The notes under the pieces: model-generated | Seen by the model: only the letters and a program-made list of their open reading frames with translations | The model's database searches: none | Told to the model about the DNA's origin: nothing | Source: Longimicrobiales bacterium | GTDB taxonomy: Bacteria; Gemmatimonadota; Gemmatimonadetes; Longimicrobiales; Gaopeijiaceae | Reading direction: 5' to 3' | Assembly: GCA_028279425.1 (NCBI GenBank) | Contig: JANQNV010000114.1 | Coordinates: forward strand, 1 to 64,000 | Length of the DNA: 64,000 nt | Shown: positions 43,628 to 51,726 of the stretch, piece by piece | Position numbering within the stretch: position 1 is the first letter of the stretch | Layout of the letters: the number at the start of each line of letters is the position of its first letter | Translations under genes and position numbers: made by a program

Positions 43628-43860
43628 GCGGAACAGGATGGGCCTCGCCTCCCCTTCGCGCACCCCCCGCTCACGCCCCACCCGACCGGCCGGCGACCCA
43701 CCCGCGATCAGGTGGATCGAAGGCGATCTGGCCAAACTCGCGCACGAGGGGTACGGCGCCTCGATCTGGTCCACCGCGCGAGGCGTGCCGAAACTCTGTA
43801 TCGTACGCCCCCCCGCGTTCGTCGTCGGGGGCGCACACCCCTCCAACAGAAGGCCCACCG

Positions 43861-44646
43861 GTGCTCGAAAACCTCGATCTCGACGTCTCGATCGAAAAGA
43901 AGGAGGGCGACGCCCGCATCTCGCGTGCACGGTCGTGGCTGCTCCGTCTCCAGCGCACCTGCTGGCGCGAGGGGGTCTCGGCGCTGATCGCCTTCGAGGG
44001 GTGGGACGCCTCGGGTAAGGGCAGCTCGATCCGAGCACTGACGCGCCGGCTGGAGCCACGCGGTTTCGAGATCCACCCCATCCGCGAGCCTCGCACGCTC
44101 GAGCGGCAGATGCCGTGGCTGTGGCGCTTCTGGCTGAAGGTACCGACGTACGGTTCGTGGGGAATCTTCGATCGAAGCTGGTACGGGCGCGTCCTCGTGG
44201 GGCGGGTCGAGGGCCTCGTCGACGAGAACTGGGCGAAGACCTATCGGCAGATCAACAACTTCGAGCGTCTGCTCGCCGACGATCGGTACGCCGTCATCAA
44301 GTTCTTCCTTCACATCGATGCCGACGAACAGAAACGTCGCTTCGACAGTTTGAGTGCCGACCCGCTCACGGCGTGGGAGGTCGAAGCCGAAGACTGGGCG
44401 CGGCACGAGCGCTACGAAGAGTACCTCGAGGCCAAAGAAGAGATGCTGGCGGCCACGGAAACGGAGTGGGCGCCGTGGAGACTCATCGCGGCGACCGATC
44501 GCCGGTGGACCCGCGTTCAGGTTTTGGAAACCGTCGTCGAGCGGGTCGAGGAGCAGCTGACGCGACTCGGCGTCGACCTCCCCTCGAAGGAGGCGCTGGA
44601 GCCGGTCGACGAGAATGGGTACGACGACGAGGATGTTTCACGATGA
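43861..44646 (+). CDS. polyphosphate kinase 2 family protein
   Basis: The 261-residue protein is a single-domain PPK2. ALIAFEGWDASGKGSSIRALTRRL (Walker A, about residues 41-64), the IFDRSWYGRVLVGRVEGL Walker B/lid region and HIDADEQKRRF are family signatures. PPK2 enzymes transfer phosphate between polyphosphate and nucleotides, usually making NTP or NDP from polyphosphate. It begins with GTG at 43861, and its stop overlaps the second PPK2 gene (ATGA). The acidic tail after residue 240 is not part of the core. The nucleotide preference cannot be read from the sequence. Confidence 0.88.
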   Translation: MLENLDLDVSIEKKEGDARISRARSWLLRLQRTCWREGVSALIAFEGWDASGKGSSIRALTRRLEPRGFEIHPIREPRTLERQMPWLWRFWLKVPTYGSWGIFDRSWYGRVLVGRVEGLVDENWAKTYRQINNFERLLADDRYAVIKFFLHIDADEQKRRFDSLSADPLTAWEVEAEDWARHERYEEYLEAKEEMLAATETEWAPWRLIAATDRRWTRVQVLETVVERVEEQLTRLGVDLPSKEALEPVDENGYDDEDVSR

Positions 44647-45347
44647 GTGACTACAAGAGCGCGCTCATCGACGCACAGTTGCGCCTCCGCCAGCACGCAC
44701 GCCGCCTCTACGAACGACGTCGATCGTTGGTCATCGTGTTCGAGGGGTCCGACGCCGCGGGCAAAGGCGGCGTGATCCGACGTCTGACGGCACGGCTCGA
44801 CCCGCGCGGGTATCACGTGTACGCCATTGCCGCCCCGAACGGCGACGACGGCAACACCCACTACCTGTGGCGGTTCTGGCGACGGCTCCGCCCGCCCGAG
44901 GAGAAGCAGATCATCGTCTTCGACCGTTCGTGGTACGGCCGCGTATTGGTCGAGCGCGTCGAAGGCTTCGCCGCCGAACGGGAGTGGAAGCGTGCGTTCC
45001 GAGAGATCAACTCGTTCGAGCGAATGCTCGTCGAGGGAGGAGTCGTGTTGATCAAGTTCTGGCTCGCGATCGACCCCGACGAGCAGCTGCGGCGGTTCAA
45101 GGCGCGAGAAGAGACGCCGCACAAACGTTGGAAGCTGACCGACGAAGACTGGCGGAACCGCGAAAAGGCCGCCGAATACGAGGTGGCGGTCGACCAGATG
45201 TTGCTGAAGACGAGCACGCCCCCCGCCCCCTGGTACGTCATCGACGCAAACGACAAGCGCGCCGCCCGGCTGGCGGTGCTCGAGCGCGTGGTCGGCGTGC
45301 TGGACGACACCCTGAACGAGGGCGCCGACGCCCCGACGGAGAGCTGA
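44643..45347 (+). CDS. polyphosphate kinase 2 family protein (second copy)
   Basis: The 234-residue PPK2 has LVIVFEGSDAAGKGGVIRRLTARLDPRGYHVYAI with Walker A near residues 34-42, then NTHYLWRFWRRLRPPEEKQIIVFDRSWYGRVLVERVEGF and DPDEQLRRFKAREETPHKRWKLTDEDW. It is homologous to the preceding gene but clearly diverged, so the two probably have different nucleotide or chain preferences. It overlaps the upstream stop, and ppk1 follows after one base. Confidence 0.88.
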   Translation: MSDYKSALIDAQLRLRQHARRLYERRRSLVIVFEGSDAAGKGGVIRRLTARLDPRGYHVYAIAAPNGDDGNTHYLWRFWRRLRPPEEKQIIVFDRSWYGRVLVERVEGFAAEREWKRAFREINSFERMLVEGGVVLIKFWLAIDPDEQLRRFKAREETPHKRWKLTDEDWRNREKAAEYEVAVDQMLLKTSTPPAPWYVIDANDKRAARLAVLERVVGVLDDTLNEGADAPTES

Positions 45348-45348
45348 A

Positions 45349-47535
45349 GTGAGGACCCCCGCCGACGCCGTCCCCATTCCCGAACCGTCGGCCGAAGGCT
45401 CCTTCGACCTGTCCGACCCGGCGCTCTACCTGAACCGCGAGCTCACCTGGCTCAACTTCAACTTCCGTGTCCTCAACGAAGCGCGCGACGAGCGCACGCC
45501 GCTCCTGGAGCGCGTCAAGTTCATCGCGATCGTCGGTAGCAACCTCGACGAGTTCTTCATGAAGCGGATCGGCGGACTCAAGCAGCTCGTGTCGGCGCGA
45601 ATCCAGGACGTCACCGTCGACGGACGCACTCCGGAACAGCAAATGGCCGACGCTCTGGCGATGGTCGCCGAGCTCGAGGGGCAACTACGGCAGACGTTCG
45701 AAGAGTTGCTCCCCGACCTCGAGGAGGAGGGCTTCGCGGTGCGCCGCTTCGACGAGTTGACGGCCGAACAGCAAGACGAGGTCAGAACCGACTACGTCGA
45801 CAACATCTACCCCCTCGTGACGCCGCAGGCGACGGACTCGGCCCATCCCTTCCCCTTCGTCTCCAACCTGTCGCTGAATCTGCTGGTCACGCTCCGGCAC
45901 CCGGGCGATACGCAGGAGCATCTGGCCCGGGTGAAGATCCCGATCAGCCCCGGCGTGAATCGTTTTCTGACCACCGGCGAGGGACGGGTCTTCGTGCCCC
46001 TCGAGAGCGTGATGGCCGCCAACCTCGACCTGCTCTTCCCGGGCATGGAGGTCGTCGCCTGCGAGCTCTTCCGCGCGACCCGGAACGCCAACACCGAAAA
46101 GGACGAGGAGTCGGCCGACGACCTGGTCGAGCTGATCGAGTCGGAGCTGCGTGAGCGCAGGCTCGCCCCGATCGTGCGGGTGGCGATCAGCAGCGACATG
46201 GACGCCGTGCGCAAGGGGATGCTCGCCGCCGAACTCGGCCTCGACGAAGCGGCCGACGTGTTCGAGGTGGGAGGCCTGCTCGGCATGCGCGACGTCATGG
46301 AGCTCACACGGATCGACCGCCCCGACCTCAAGGACGCCCCTCACCATCCCGTCGATCATCCCGACCTCACGACCGACGGTTCGATCTTCTATACGATTCG
46401 CGAAAAGGGGTCGCTCCTGCTGCGGCACCCGTACCAGTCGTTCTCGACCTCGGTCGAGCGCTTCCTCGAAGAGGCCTCGCACGACCCGAAGGTGCGCGCG
46501 ATCAAGATGACCTTCTATCGCACCTCGGAGGATTCCAACGCCGTGCGCCACCTCAAGGCGGCCGCTCGCAACGGCAAGCAGGTGGCCGTCGTCATGGAGA
46601 TCAAGGCCCGTTTCGACGAAGAGGCCAACCTGCGCTGGGCCAACGACCTGGCCAGCGTCGGCATCCACGTCACCTACGGGGTGGTGGGTCTCAAGACGCA
46701 TTGCAAGGCGATCCTCGTGGTCCGACAGGACTACGACGGGGTGCGCCGCTATGCGCACATCGCCACCGGCAACTACCACGCCGGTACCGCCCGGCTGTAC
46801 TGCGACGTGGGACTCCTGACGTGCTCGAAGAAGATCGGGGCCGATCTGACGGAGCTCTTCAACTACCTGACGACGGGCTACAAGCCGCGACGCAAGTACA
46901 AGCGCGTGCTCACAGCCCCGAAGGGATTGAAGGCGGCGATTCTCGCCAAGATCGACCGGGAGATCGAACACCACGCGGAGGGACGCGGGGGGTCGATTCA
47001 ATTCAAGATGAACGCCCTCGAAGACGTCGACGTCTGCCGGGCGCTCTACCACGCCTCCCAGGCCGGCGTCCGCGTCGACCTCATCGTGCGCGACACCTGC
47101 CGCGTGCGACCCGGCCTCGAGGGGTTGAGTGATTCGATGCAGGTCGTCTCGATCGTGGGACGATTCCTCGAGCACGGCCGGATCTACTACTTCGCAAACG
47201 GGGGCGAGGAGGAGTACTACATCGGCTCGGCCGACGCGATGCGCCGTAACCTCAAGAGTCGAGTGGAGGTCCTCACCCCGGTGGAACGACCCGAATTGCG
47301 GGAGGAACTCCGCTTCATCATCGACGCGCAGCTGGCCGACCAGCGAGCCGGATGGCTGATGCAGCCCGACGGGAGCTACCTCCAGCGACAACCCGAGTCG
47401 CCGGATCACGTGGACTCGCACACCGCGCAGATCCACCGCGCCGAGGAGCAGCATCGCGAAGCCACCCGGCTGAAGCGCCGTATGGTGCGCAGTGTGCAGG
47501 AGGGCGCCTTGCCTGTGGGTCCGGAGCTCGATTGA
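45349..47535 (+). CDS. ppk1: polyphosphate kinase 1
   Basis: The 728-residue protein has the four-domain PPK1 architecture. The N-domain has LYLNRELTWLNFNFRVLNEARDERTPLLERVKF, then comes the head domain, and two phospholipase-D-like catalytic domains follow. Key sites are LLRHPYQSF, VRAIKMTFYRTSEDSNAV, and RRYAHIATGNYHAGTARLYCDVGLLT, which carries the autophosphorylated His (about residue 470). PPK1 makes polyphosphate from ATP. It follows the two PPK2 genes immediately (GTG 45349, one base after the stop), giving a synthesis-plus-use operon. Confidence 0.95.
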   Translation: MRTPADAVPIPEPSAEGSFDLSDPALYLNRELTWLNFNFRVLNEARDERTPLLERVKFIAIVGSNLDEFFMKRIGGLKQLVSARIQDVTVDGRTPEQQMADALAMVAELEGQLRQTFEELLPDLEEEGFAVRRFDELTAEQQDEVRTDYVDNIYPLVTPQATDSAHPFPFVSNLSLNLLVTLRHPGDTQEHLARVKIPISPGVNRFLTTGEGRVFVPLESVMAANLDLLFPGMEVVACELFRATRNANTEKDEESADDLVELIESELRERRLAPIVRVAISSDMDAVRKGMLAAELGLDEAADVFEVGGLLGMRDVMELTRIDRPDLKDAPHHPVDHPDLTTDGSIFYTIREKGSLLLRHPYQSFSTSVERFLEEASHDPKVRAIKMTFYRTSEDSNAVRHLKAAARNGKQVAVVMEIKARFDEEANLRWANDLASVGIHVTYGVVGLKTHCKAILVVRQDYDGVRRYAHIATGNYHAGTARLYCDVGLLTCSKKIGADLTELFNYLTTGYKPRRKYKRVLTAPKGLKAAILAKIDREIEHHAEGRGGSIQFKMNALEDVDVCRALYHASQAGVRVDLIVRDTCRVRPGLEGLSDSMQVVSIVGRFLEHGRIYYFANGGEEEYYIGSADAMRRNLKSRVEVLTPVERPELREELRFIIDAQLADQRAGWLMQPDGSYLQRQPESPDHVDSHTAQIHRAEEQHREATRLKRRMVRSVQEGALPVGPELD

Positions 47536-47614
47536 GCGCCGCAGTGTGGCGCAAACCTCTCCGACCTGTCAGGTTAGGCGACTTTGCGTCCATCCCTCCG
47601 TTCGGATCCTCCAC

Positions 47615-50600
47615 GTGCGCCTGCCACGCATCGTACCCTCCCTCGCCCTCTTCGCCGCCGCGCTGGCCCTCGCACCGGAGTTGGCCGCCCAGTCTCGCAC
47701 GACATCGGCGATCCGCGGCCGGGTGACCGGTATCGACGGAGCGGCCCAGATCGCGGCCACCGTCATCGTCGCCCATCAGGAAACGGGGGCGAACCGCAGC
47801 GCCATCACCAACGAGCGCGGCGACTTCCTGATTCTACTCCTGCAGCCCGGTGGCCCCTACGAGGTCACCGTGCAGGCGCTGGGGTTCGCCGAGGAGCGCC
47901 GCGAGGGGCTGACCTTACAGGTCGGTGAGGTCACGACCCTCAACTTCGTGTTGGCGCCCCAGGCCGTCGACATCGAGGGGGTCGACGTCGAGGTACGACG
48001 CGACGAGATCTTCAATCCGGCACAGGTCGGACCGGCCACCCTCCTCAACGAGCGCATCGTCGAGTCCATGCCGGTCCTGTCGCGTGACATCACCGAGCTG
48101 GCGCTCCTGAGCCCACTCGTGAAGACGACCGAGTCGGGCGGCTTCTCGGTCGCAGGACAAAACGACCGCTACAACTCGCTCCTGATCGACGGCGTGCTCA
48201 ACAAGGACATGTTCGGGCTGACGTCGGGGGGAGTCCCGGGTGGACAAGCGGGCGCCAAGCTGCTGCCCCTCGACGCCGTGACGCAGTACGAGGTGCTCGT
48301 GGCCCCCTTCGACGTGCGCCTCTCGGGGTTCACCGGGGGCGTCATGAACGCCGTGACCCGCTCGGGCACGAACGACTGGCGGTTCCGCGGGGCCGCCGTG
48401 GCCCGGACCGAGTCGCTGATGGGCGATCTCGTGCTGCCCACCGGGCCCGTAGAGGCATCGGGCGTCGACCGGTCGCTGATCGCTCTGTCGGCAGGTGGTC
48501 CGGTGAAGCTGAACAAGGGGCACTTCTTCGTATCGGGCGAGTTCGAGACCCGAAATCGCCCCCCCTCGGGATACAACCTCTTTCGCGACGCACCCTCCGT
48601 CGTGAGGATCAGCCCCGAGTCGCTGACCTCGCTCCAGACCGAGGTCGAGAATCAGTTCGGCATCGATACGGGTACCGGCGAGGTGTTTCCGCTCGGCCAG
48701 GAGCTGTCGAACGTCTTCGGGCGGCTGGACTGGAACTTCGACGGGGGCACGCGCCTCACGGTGCGCAACATCTTCTCGCTGACGAGCAACGACGAAAGCC
48801 CCAACCGAACGGCCTTCGAGGCCTACGAACTGTCGTCCAACGCGGTCATGCGGCGCTCGCTCTCCAACACCACCTCGTTTCAGCTCTTCTCACCCATCGG
48901 CAACTCGCTCGCGAACCAGTTGGACCTGAGCGTGCAACGGGTGAGCGACGAAACGACACCCGTCAGCCGGGTGCCTCAGATCGACGTCGACCTGCTGAGT
49001 TCGATCGACGGCGCATCCTTCGTACGGCCGGTGCGGTTCGGAGGCGATTTCTTCGGGCAGGAGAACAACCTCGAGCAGACCACCCTCCGGCTGACCAACG
49101 CACTCGACATCACCCGCGGCGACGACGTGCTGACGCTGGGGGTCACCGCGGCCTACTACGACATCGCCCACACCTTCCTGCCCGGGGCGGGCGGCGAATA
49201 CTTCTTCGCCCGCGCCGCAGACGTCGCGACCAACGCTCCGCAGCGCTTCCAGGTGACCCGCACCGCCGAGGGCTTCGACCCGACGGCCGACTTCGGCGTG
49301 CTCGAGTGGGGCGGCTTCGTCCAGCACCAGCTCAACGCCGGCCAGGGGTTGAGCATGCGGTTCGGACTCCGCTTCGACGTGCCGCACGTGCTCGGCTCCC
49401 CCGACACCAACTTCGAGGTGCTCGACTTCTTCGGGTACGACACGGGAAATCTGCCGTCGGGCAACCTGCTCATCTCGCCGCGCTGGGGCTTCAACTGGCA
49501 GAGTGAGGGCGAAAGGCGCTGGCAGGTGAGGGCCGGCGCCGGGATGTTCGCCGGCCAGCTCCCCTACGTCTGGTTGGCCAACGCCTTCCACAACGACGGG
49601 GCCCGGTCGGTGACGCAGATTTGCGAGGGCCGCCGCACCGACGAACCGCCCACCGGCAACGGCGTGCCCGCCTACGTGCCCGGGAGCCTGCCGACGTCGT
49701 GCGAATTCGGTGCATTCACCGAAACCAACTCCGTGGTGGTGCTCCCGGGCGACTTCCGCTACCCCCAGGATCTGAAGTTCTCGGTCAGCGGAGATCGCGA
49801 AATCAGCGATCGCCTCAGCGCGACCGTCGGTGTGCTCTTCAGCAAGGCGATCAACCAGATCGGGGTCCAGGAGCTCAACATCGAGGGTGGCGCCCCCGCA
49901 CCGGGCTACAGCGAGCTCGGCGGCTTCGAACGCCAGTTCTACCGGCCCCTCAACCCCAGCTTCGGGCAGGTCCTGGCCATCACGAACGACGGTGAGGACT
50001 GGGCGGCTACCTTCAGCGCCGAGGCGCGCGGTCAGGTCACCGACCGGCTCAACCTGCAGGTGGGCTACGCGTACTCGCGCTCCTGGGATCGGATGAGCCT
50101 GATGTTTGCCGACATGGCGTCCAACTTCGGGTTCAACCCCGTCGAAAACGCCGCAAACGACCCGGGGCTGACGCGCTCCAACTTCGACCGTCCGCACAAG
50201 TTCGTGGTGGCCCTCTTCGGCACCCCGTTCCCCGGACTCGATGACACCGAGCTTTCCCTGCTGTACACCGGTCAGTCGGGGCTCCCCTTCTCGTACGTCT
50301 ACGCCGCCGATGCGAACGGCGACGGGTATCCCGGAAACGGAGGCGCCTTCGATCGGTTCAACGACCTGCTGCACGTGCCGTCCGACGCCTTCGACCTCCC
50401 GGCGCCGCTGGGATCGCAGCAGCTGATGGCGGCCGCGATGCGACAAGATCCCTGCATCGCGGAGTACATCGGCGAAATCATGGACCGCAACGCCTGCCGC
50501 GCCCCCTGGCAGAACAACCTCGACCTCCGCCTGGCGCAGACCTTCCGCCTCGGCGCCACCGAGGTGCGGCTGGAGGGGGATGTCGTCAACGTGCTCAACC

Positions 50601-50830
50601 TCGTGAATGGACAGTGGGGCCGGATCGAATCCATCCGACCGATCGCGCCGGTCCTCGAGGAGTGCATCGATTGTGGTAGTCGGGTGGTCCGGTGGGGCGG
50701 CGCGGTGCTCCCACAGCGGGGCGACGACGGTGAGCTGCGCGTCGACGAACCATGGAACGTTCTCTCGCCGGAGTCGCAGTGGCAGATCCAGGTGGGGGCC
50801 CGCGTCACCTTCGGCGGAGCGGTCCGATGA
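47615..50830 (+). CDS. TonB-dependent receptor with carboxypeptidase-like N-terminal domain
   Basis: The 1071-residue protein has a signal peptide (MRLPRIVPSLALFAAALALAPELAAQ) and a carboxypeptidase-regulatory-like beta sandwich (about residues 28-115, TSAIRGRVTGIDGAAQIAATVIVAHQETGA). A plug domain contains SRDITELALLSPLV and YNSLLIDGVLNKDMFG, and a long outer-membrane barrel ends in VGARVTFGGAVR. This is the OmpA-binding/TonB receptor type common in Bacteroidota, Acidobacteriota and Gemmatimonadota. The ligand is unknown. The GTG at 47615 gives the only sensible signal peptide. Its stop overlaps the next lipoprotein gene. Confidence 0.88.
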   Translation: MRLPRIVPSLALFAAALALAPELAAQSRTTSAIRGRVTGIDGAAQIAATVIVAHQETGANRSAITNERGDFLILLLQPGGPYEVTVQALGFAEERREGLTLQVGEVTTLNFVLAPQAVDIEGVDVEVRRDEIFNPAQVGPATLLNERIVESMPVLSRDITELALLSPLVKTTESGGFSVAGQNDRYNSLLIDGVLNKDMFGLTSGGVPGGQAGAKLLPLDAVTQYEVLVAPFDVRLSGFTGGVMNAVTRSGTNDWRFRGAAVARTESLMGDLVLPTGPVEASGVDRSLIALSAGGPVKLNKGHFFVSGEFETRNRPPSGYNLFRDAPSVVRISPESLTSLQTEVENQFGIDTGTGEVFPLGQELSNVFGRLDWNFDGGTRLTVRNIFSLTSNDESPNRTAFEAYELSSNAVMRRSLSNTTSFQLFSPIGNSLANQLDLSVQRVSDETTPVSRVPQIDVDLLSSIDGASFVRPVRFGGDFFGQENNLEQTTLRLTNALDITRGDDVLTLGVTAAYYDIAHTFLPGAGGEYFFARAADVATNAPQRFQVTRTAEGFDPTADFGVLEWGGFVQHQLNAGQGLSMRFGLRFDVPHVLGSPDTNFEVLDFFGYDTGNLPSGNLLISPRWGFNWQSEGERRWQVRAGAGMFAGQLPYVWLANAFHNDGARSVTQICEGRRTDEPPTGNGVPAYVPGSLPTSCEFGAFTETNSVVVLPGDFRYPQDLKFSVSGDREISDRLSATVGVLFSKAINQIGVQELNIEGGAPAPGYSELGGFERQFYRPLNPSFGQVLAITNDGEDWAATFSAEARGQVTDRLNLQVGYAYSRSWDRMSLMFADMASNFGFNPVENAANDPGLTRSNFDRPHKFVVALFGTPFPGLDDTELSLLYTGQSGLPFSYVYAADANGDGYPGNGGAFDRFNDLLHVPSDAFDLPAPLGSQQLMAAAMRQDPCIAEYIGEIMDRNACRAPWQNNLDLRLAQTFRLGATEVRLEGDVVNVLNLVNGQWGRIESIRPIAPVLEECIDCGSRVVRWGGAVLPQRGDDGELRVDEPWNVLSPESQWQIQVGARVTFGGAVR

Positions 50831-51594
50831 GCCGGCGCAGCACCCCCGCTCGGACGGCCCGGCGCGGCATCACCGATCGGAGCGCTGGGCGCGGCACCAC
50901 CGCTCGGACGGTCGGGCGCAGCGCCCCCGATCGGACGGCCCGGCGCGGCACCCCCGATCGGAGCGCCCGGCGCCGCGACTCGCGTATCGCCCGTCTTTCG
51001 TCCATCGCCATGGTGGTCTTGTCCGGCGCGGCGTGCGAGAGCTTCCAGCCGGAATGGGTGGAGACGCTGTCGCTGCGCCCGGACTCACTGCACATCTCGA
51101 TCGGAGAGACCGCCTCGTTCGAGGCCATCCCCCTGAGCGAGCGCGGTGATGAACTGCTCGATCGGGCCGCCCGCACCGAGTGGACGCTGACCGGTGGCTC
51201 CGTCGCCTCGCTCGATGCCCAGGGCGCGACGGGCCAGGTGACCGCGACGGCACTCGGCTCCGCCCGCGTGACGGCGCGTCTCGGGCGGGGCGAGGTCCGG
51301 GGCAACGTCTACGTCCAACCCTCGGGTCTCGACCGCATCGCCATCGTGCCCGACCGGATCGAGATCGCGCCGGGTCAGCGCCCCCGGGTCGAAGCGCAGC
51401 TGTTCGATGCCTCCGGGGCGCTGCTGTCGCCCGAGGGCTTTCGTATCTCGTGGAAGTTCGTCGACACCTCGATCGGTTTCGTGGGCACTCCCATCGGTCC
51501 GAGCGCCGACCTGCTCGGTCGCCGGACGGGGACCACGGAGCTGCGCCTCATCGTCGGGGACCGCTCAACGGGAATCCCCTTCATCGTGCGTTGA
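50827..51594 (+). CDS. Ig-like lipoprotein with Arg-rich repeat extension
   Basis: The 255-residue protein overlaps the receptor stop (ATGA, with GGAG seven bases before the ATG). Residues 2-46 are five imperfect copies of a nine-residue unit close to ARRGTPDRS. Only after that does a lipoprotein-like signal appear (IARLSSIAMVVLSGAAC). The mature part has a bacterial Ig-like (BIG2-type) domain (LSLRPDSLHISIGETASFEAIPL with ATALGSARVTARLGRGEVRGNVYV) and a second beta domain. A start closer to the signal exists only at ATG 51010, leaving no basic residues. It is probably a surface partner of the TonB-dependent receptor. Confidence 0.6.
   Translation: MSRRSTPARTARRGITDRSAGRGTTARTVGRSAPDRTARRGTPDRSARRRDSRIARLSSIAMVVLSGAACESFQPEWVETLSLRPDSLHISIGETASFEAIPLSERGDELLDRAARTEWTLTGGSVASLDAQGATGQVTATALGSARVTARLGRGEVRGNVYVQPSGLDRIAIVPDRIEIAPGQRPRVEAQLFDASGALLSPEGFRISWKFVDTSIGFVGTPIGPSADLLGRRTGTTELRLIVGDRSTGIPFIVR
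50830..50964 (+). repeat. 27-bp tandem repeat x5 at the 5' end of the lipoprotein gene
   Basis: Five imperfect 27-base units start at 50830, 50857, 50884, 50911 and 50938, sharing the core CGGCGCGGCACC...GATCGGA. Each encodes nine residues, so copy number can change without shifting frame. Confidence 0.8.
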
Positions 51595-51680
51595 GGCCGG
51601 CCACCGCCGGTCGGCCGGCCACTGCCGGTCGGTCGGCCCCTGCCGGTCGGTCGGCCACCGCCGGTCGGTCGGCCCCACGG
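51594..51680 (+). repeat. 18-bp tandem repeat, intergenic
   Basis: Four full copies and one partial copy of an 18-base unit (CGGTCGGCCACCGCCGGT type) begin exactly at the stop codon of the lipoprotein gene and run towards the convergent VPS10-like gene. No hairpin with a T-run is seen, so it is not an obvious terminator. Confidence 0.75.
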
Positions 51681-51726
51681 CGCAAAGACCAGCCCCCAGC
51701 CGTGAGGCCGGCCACCACCCCTCCGA

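Noticed and set aside
45685-47454. A 589-codon open frame on the minus strand
   Set aside because: It is the antisense shadow of ppk1, whose motifs are unambiguous.
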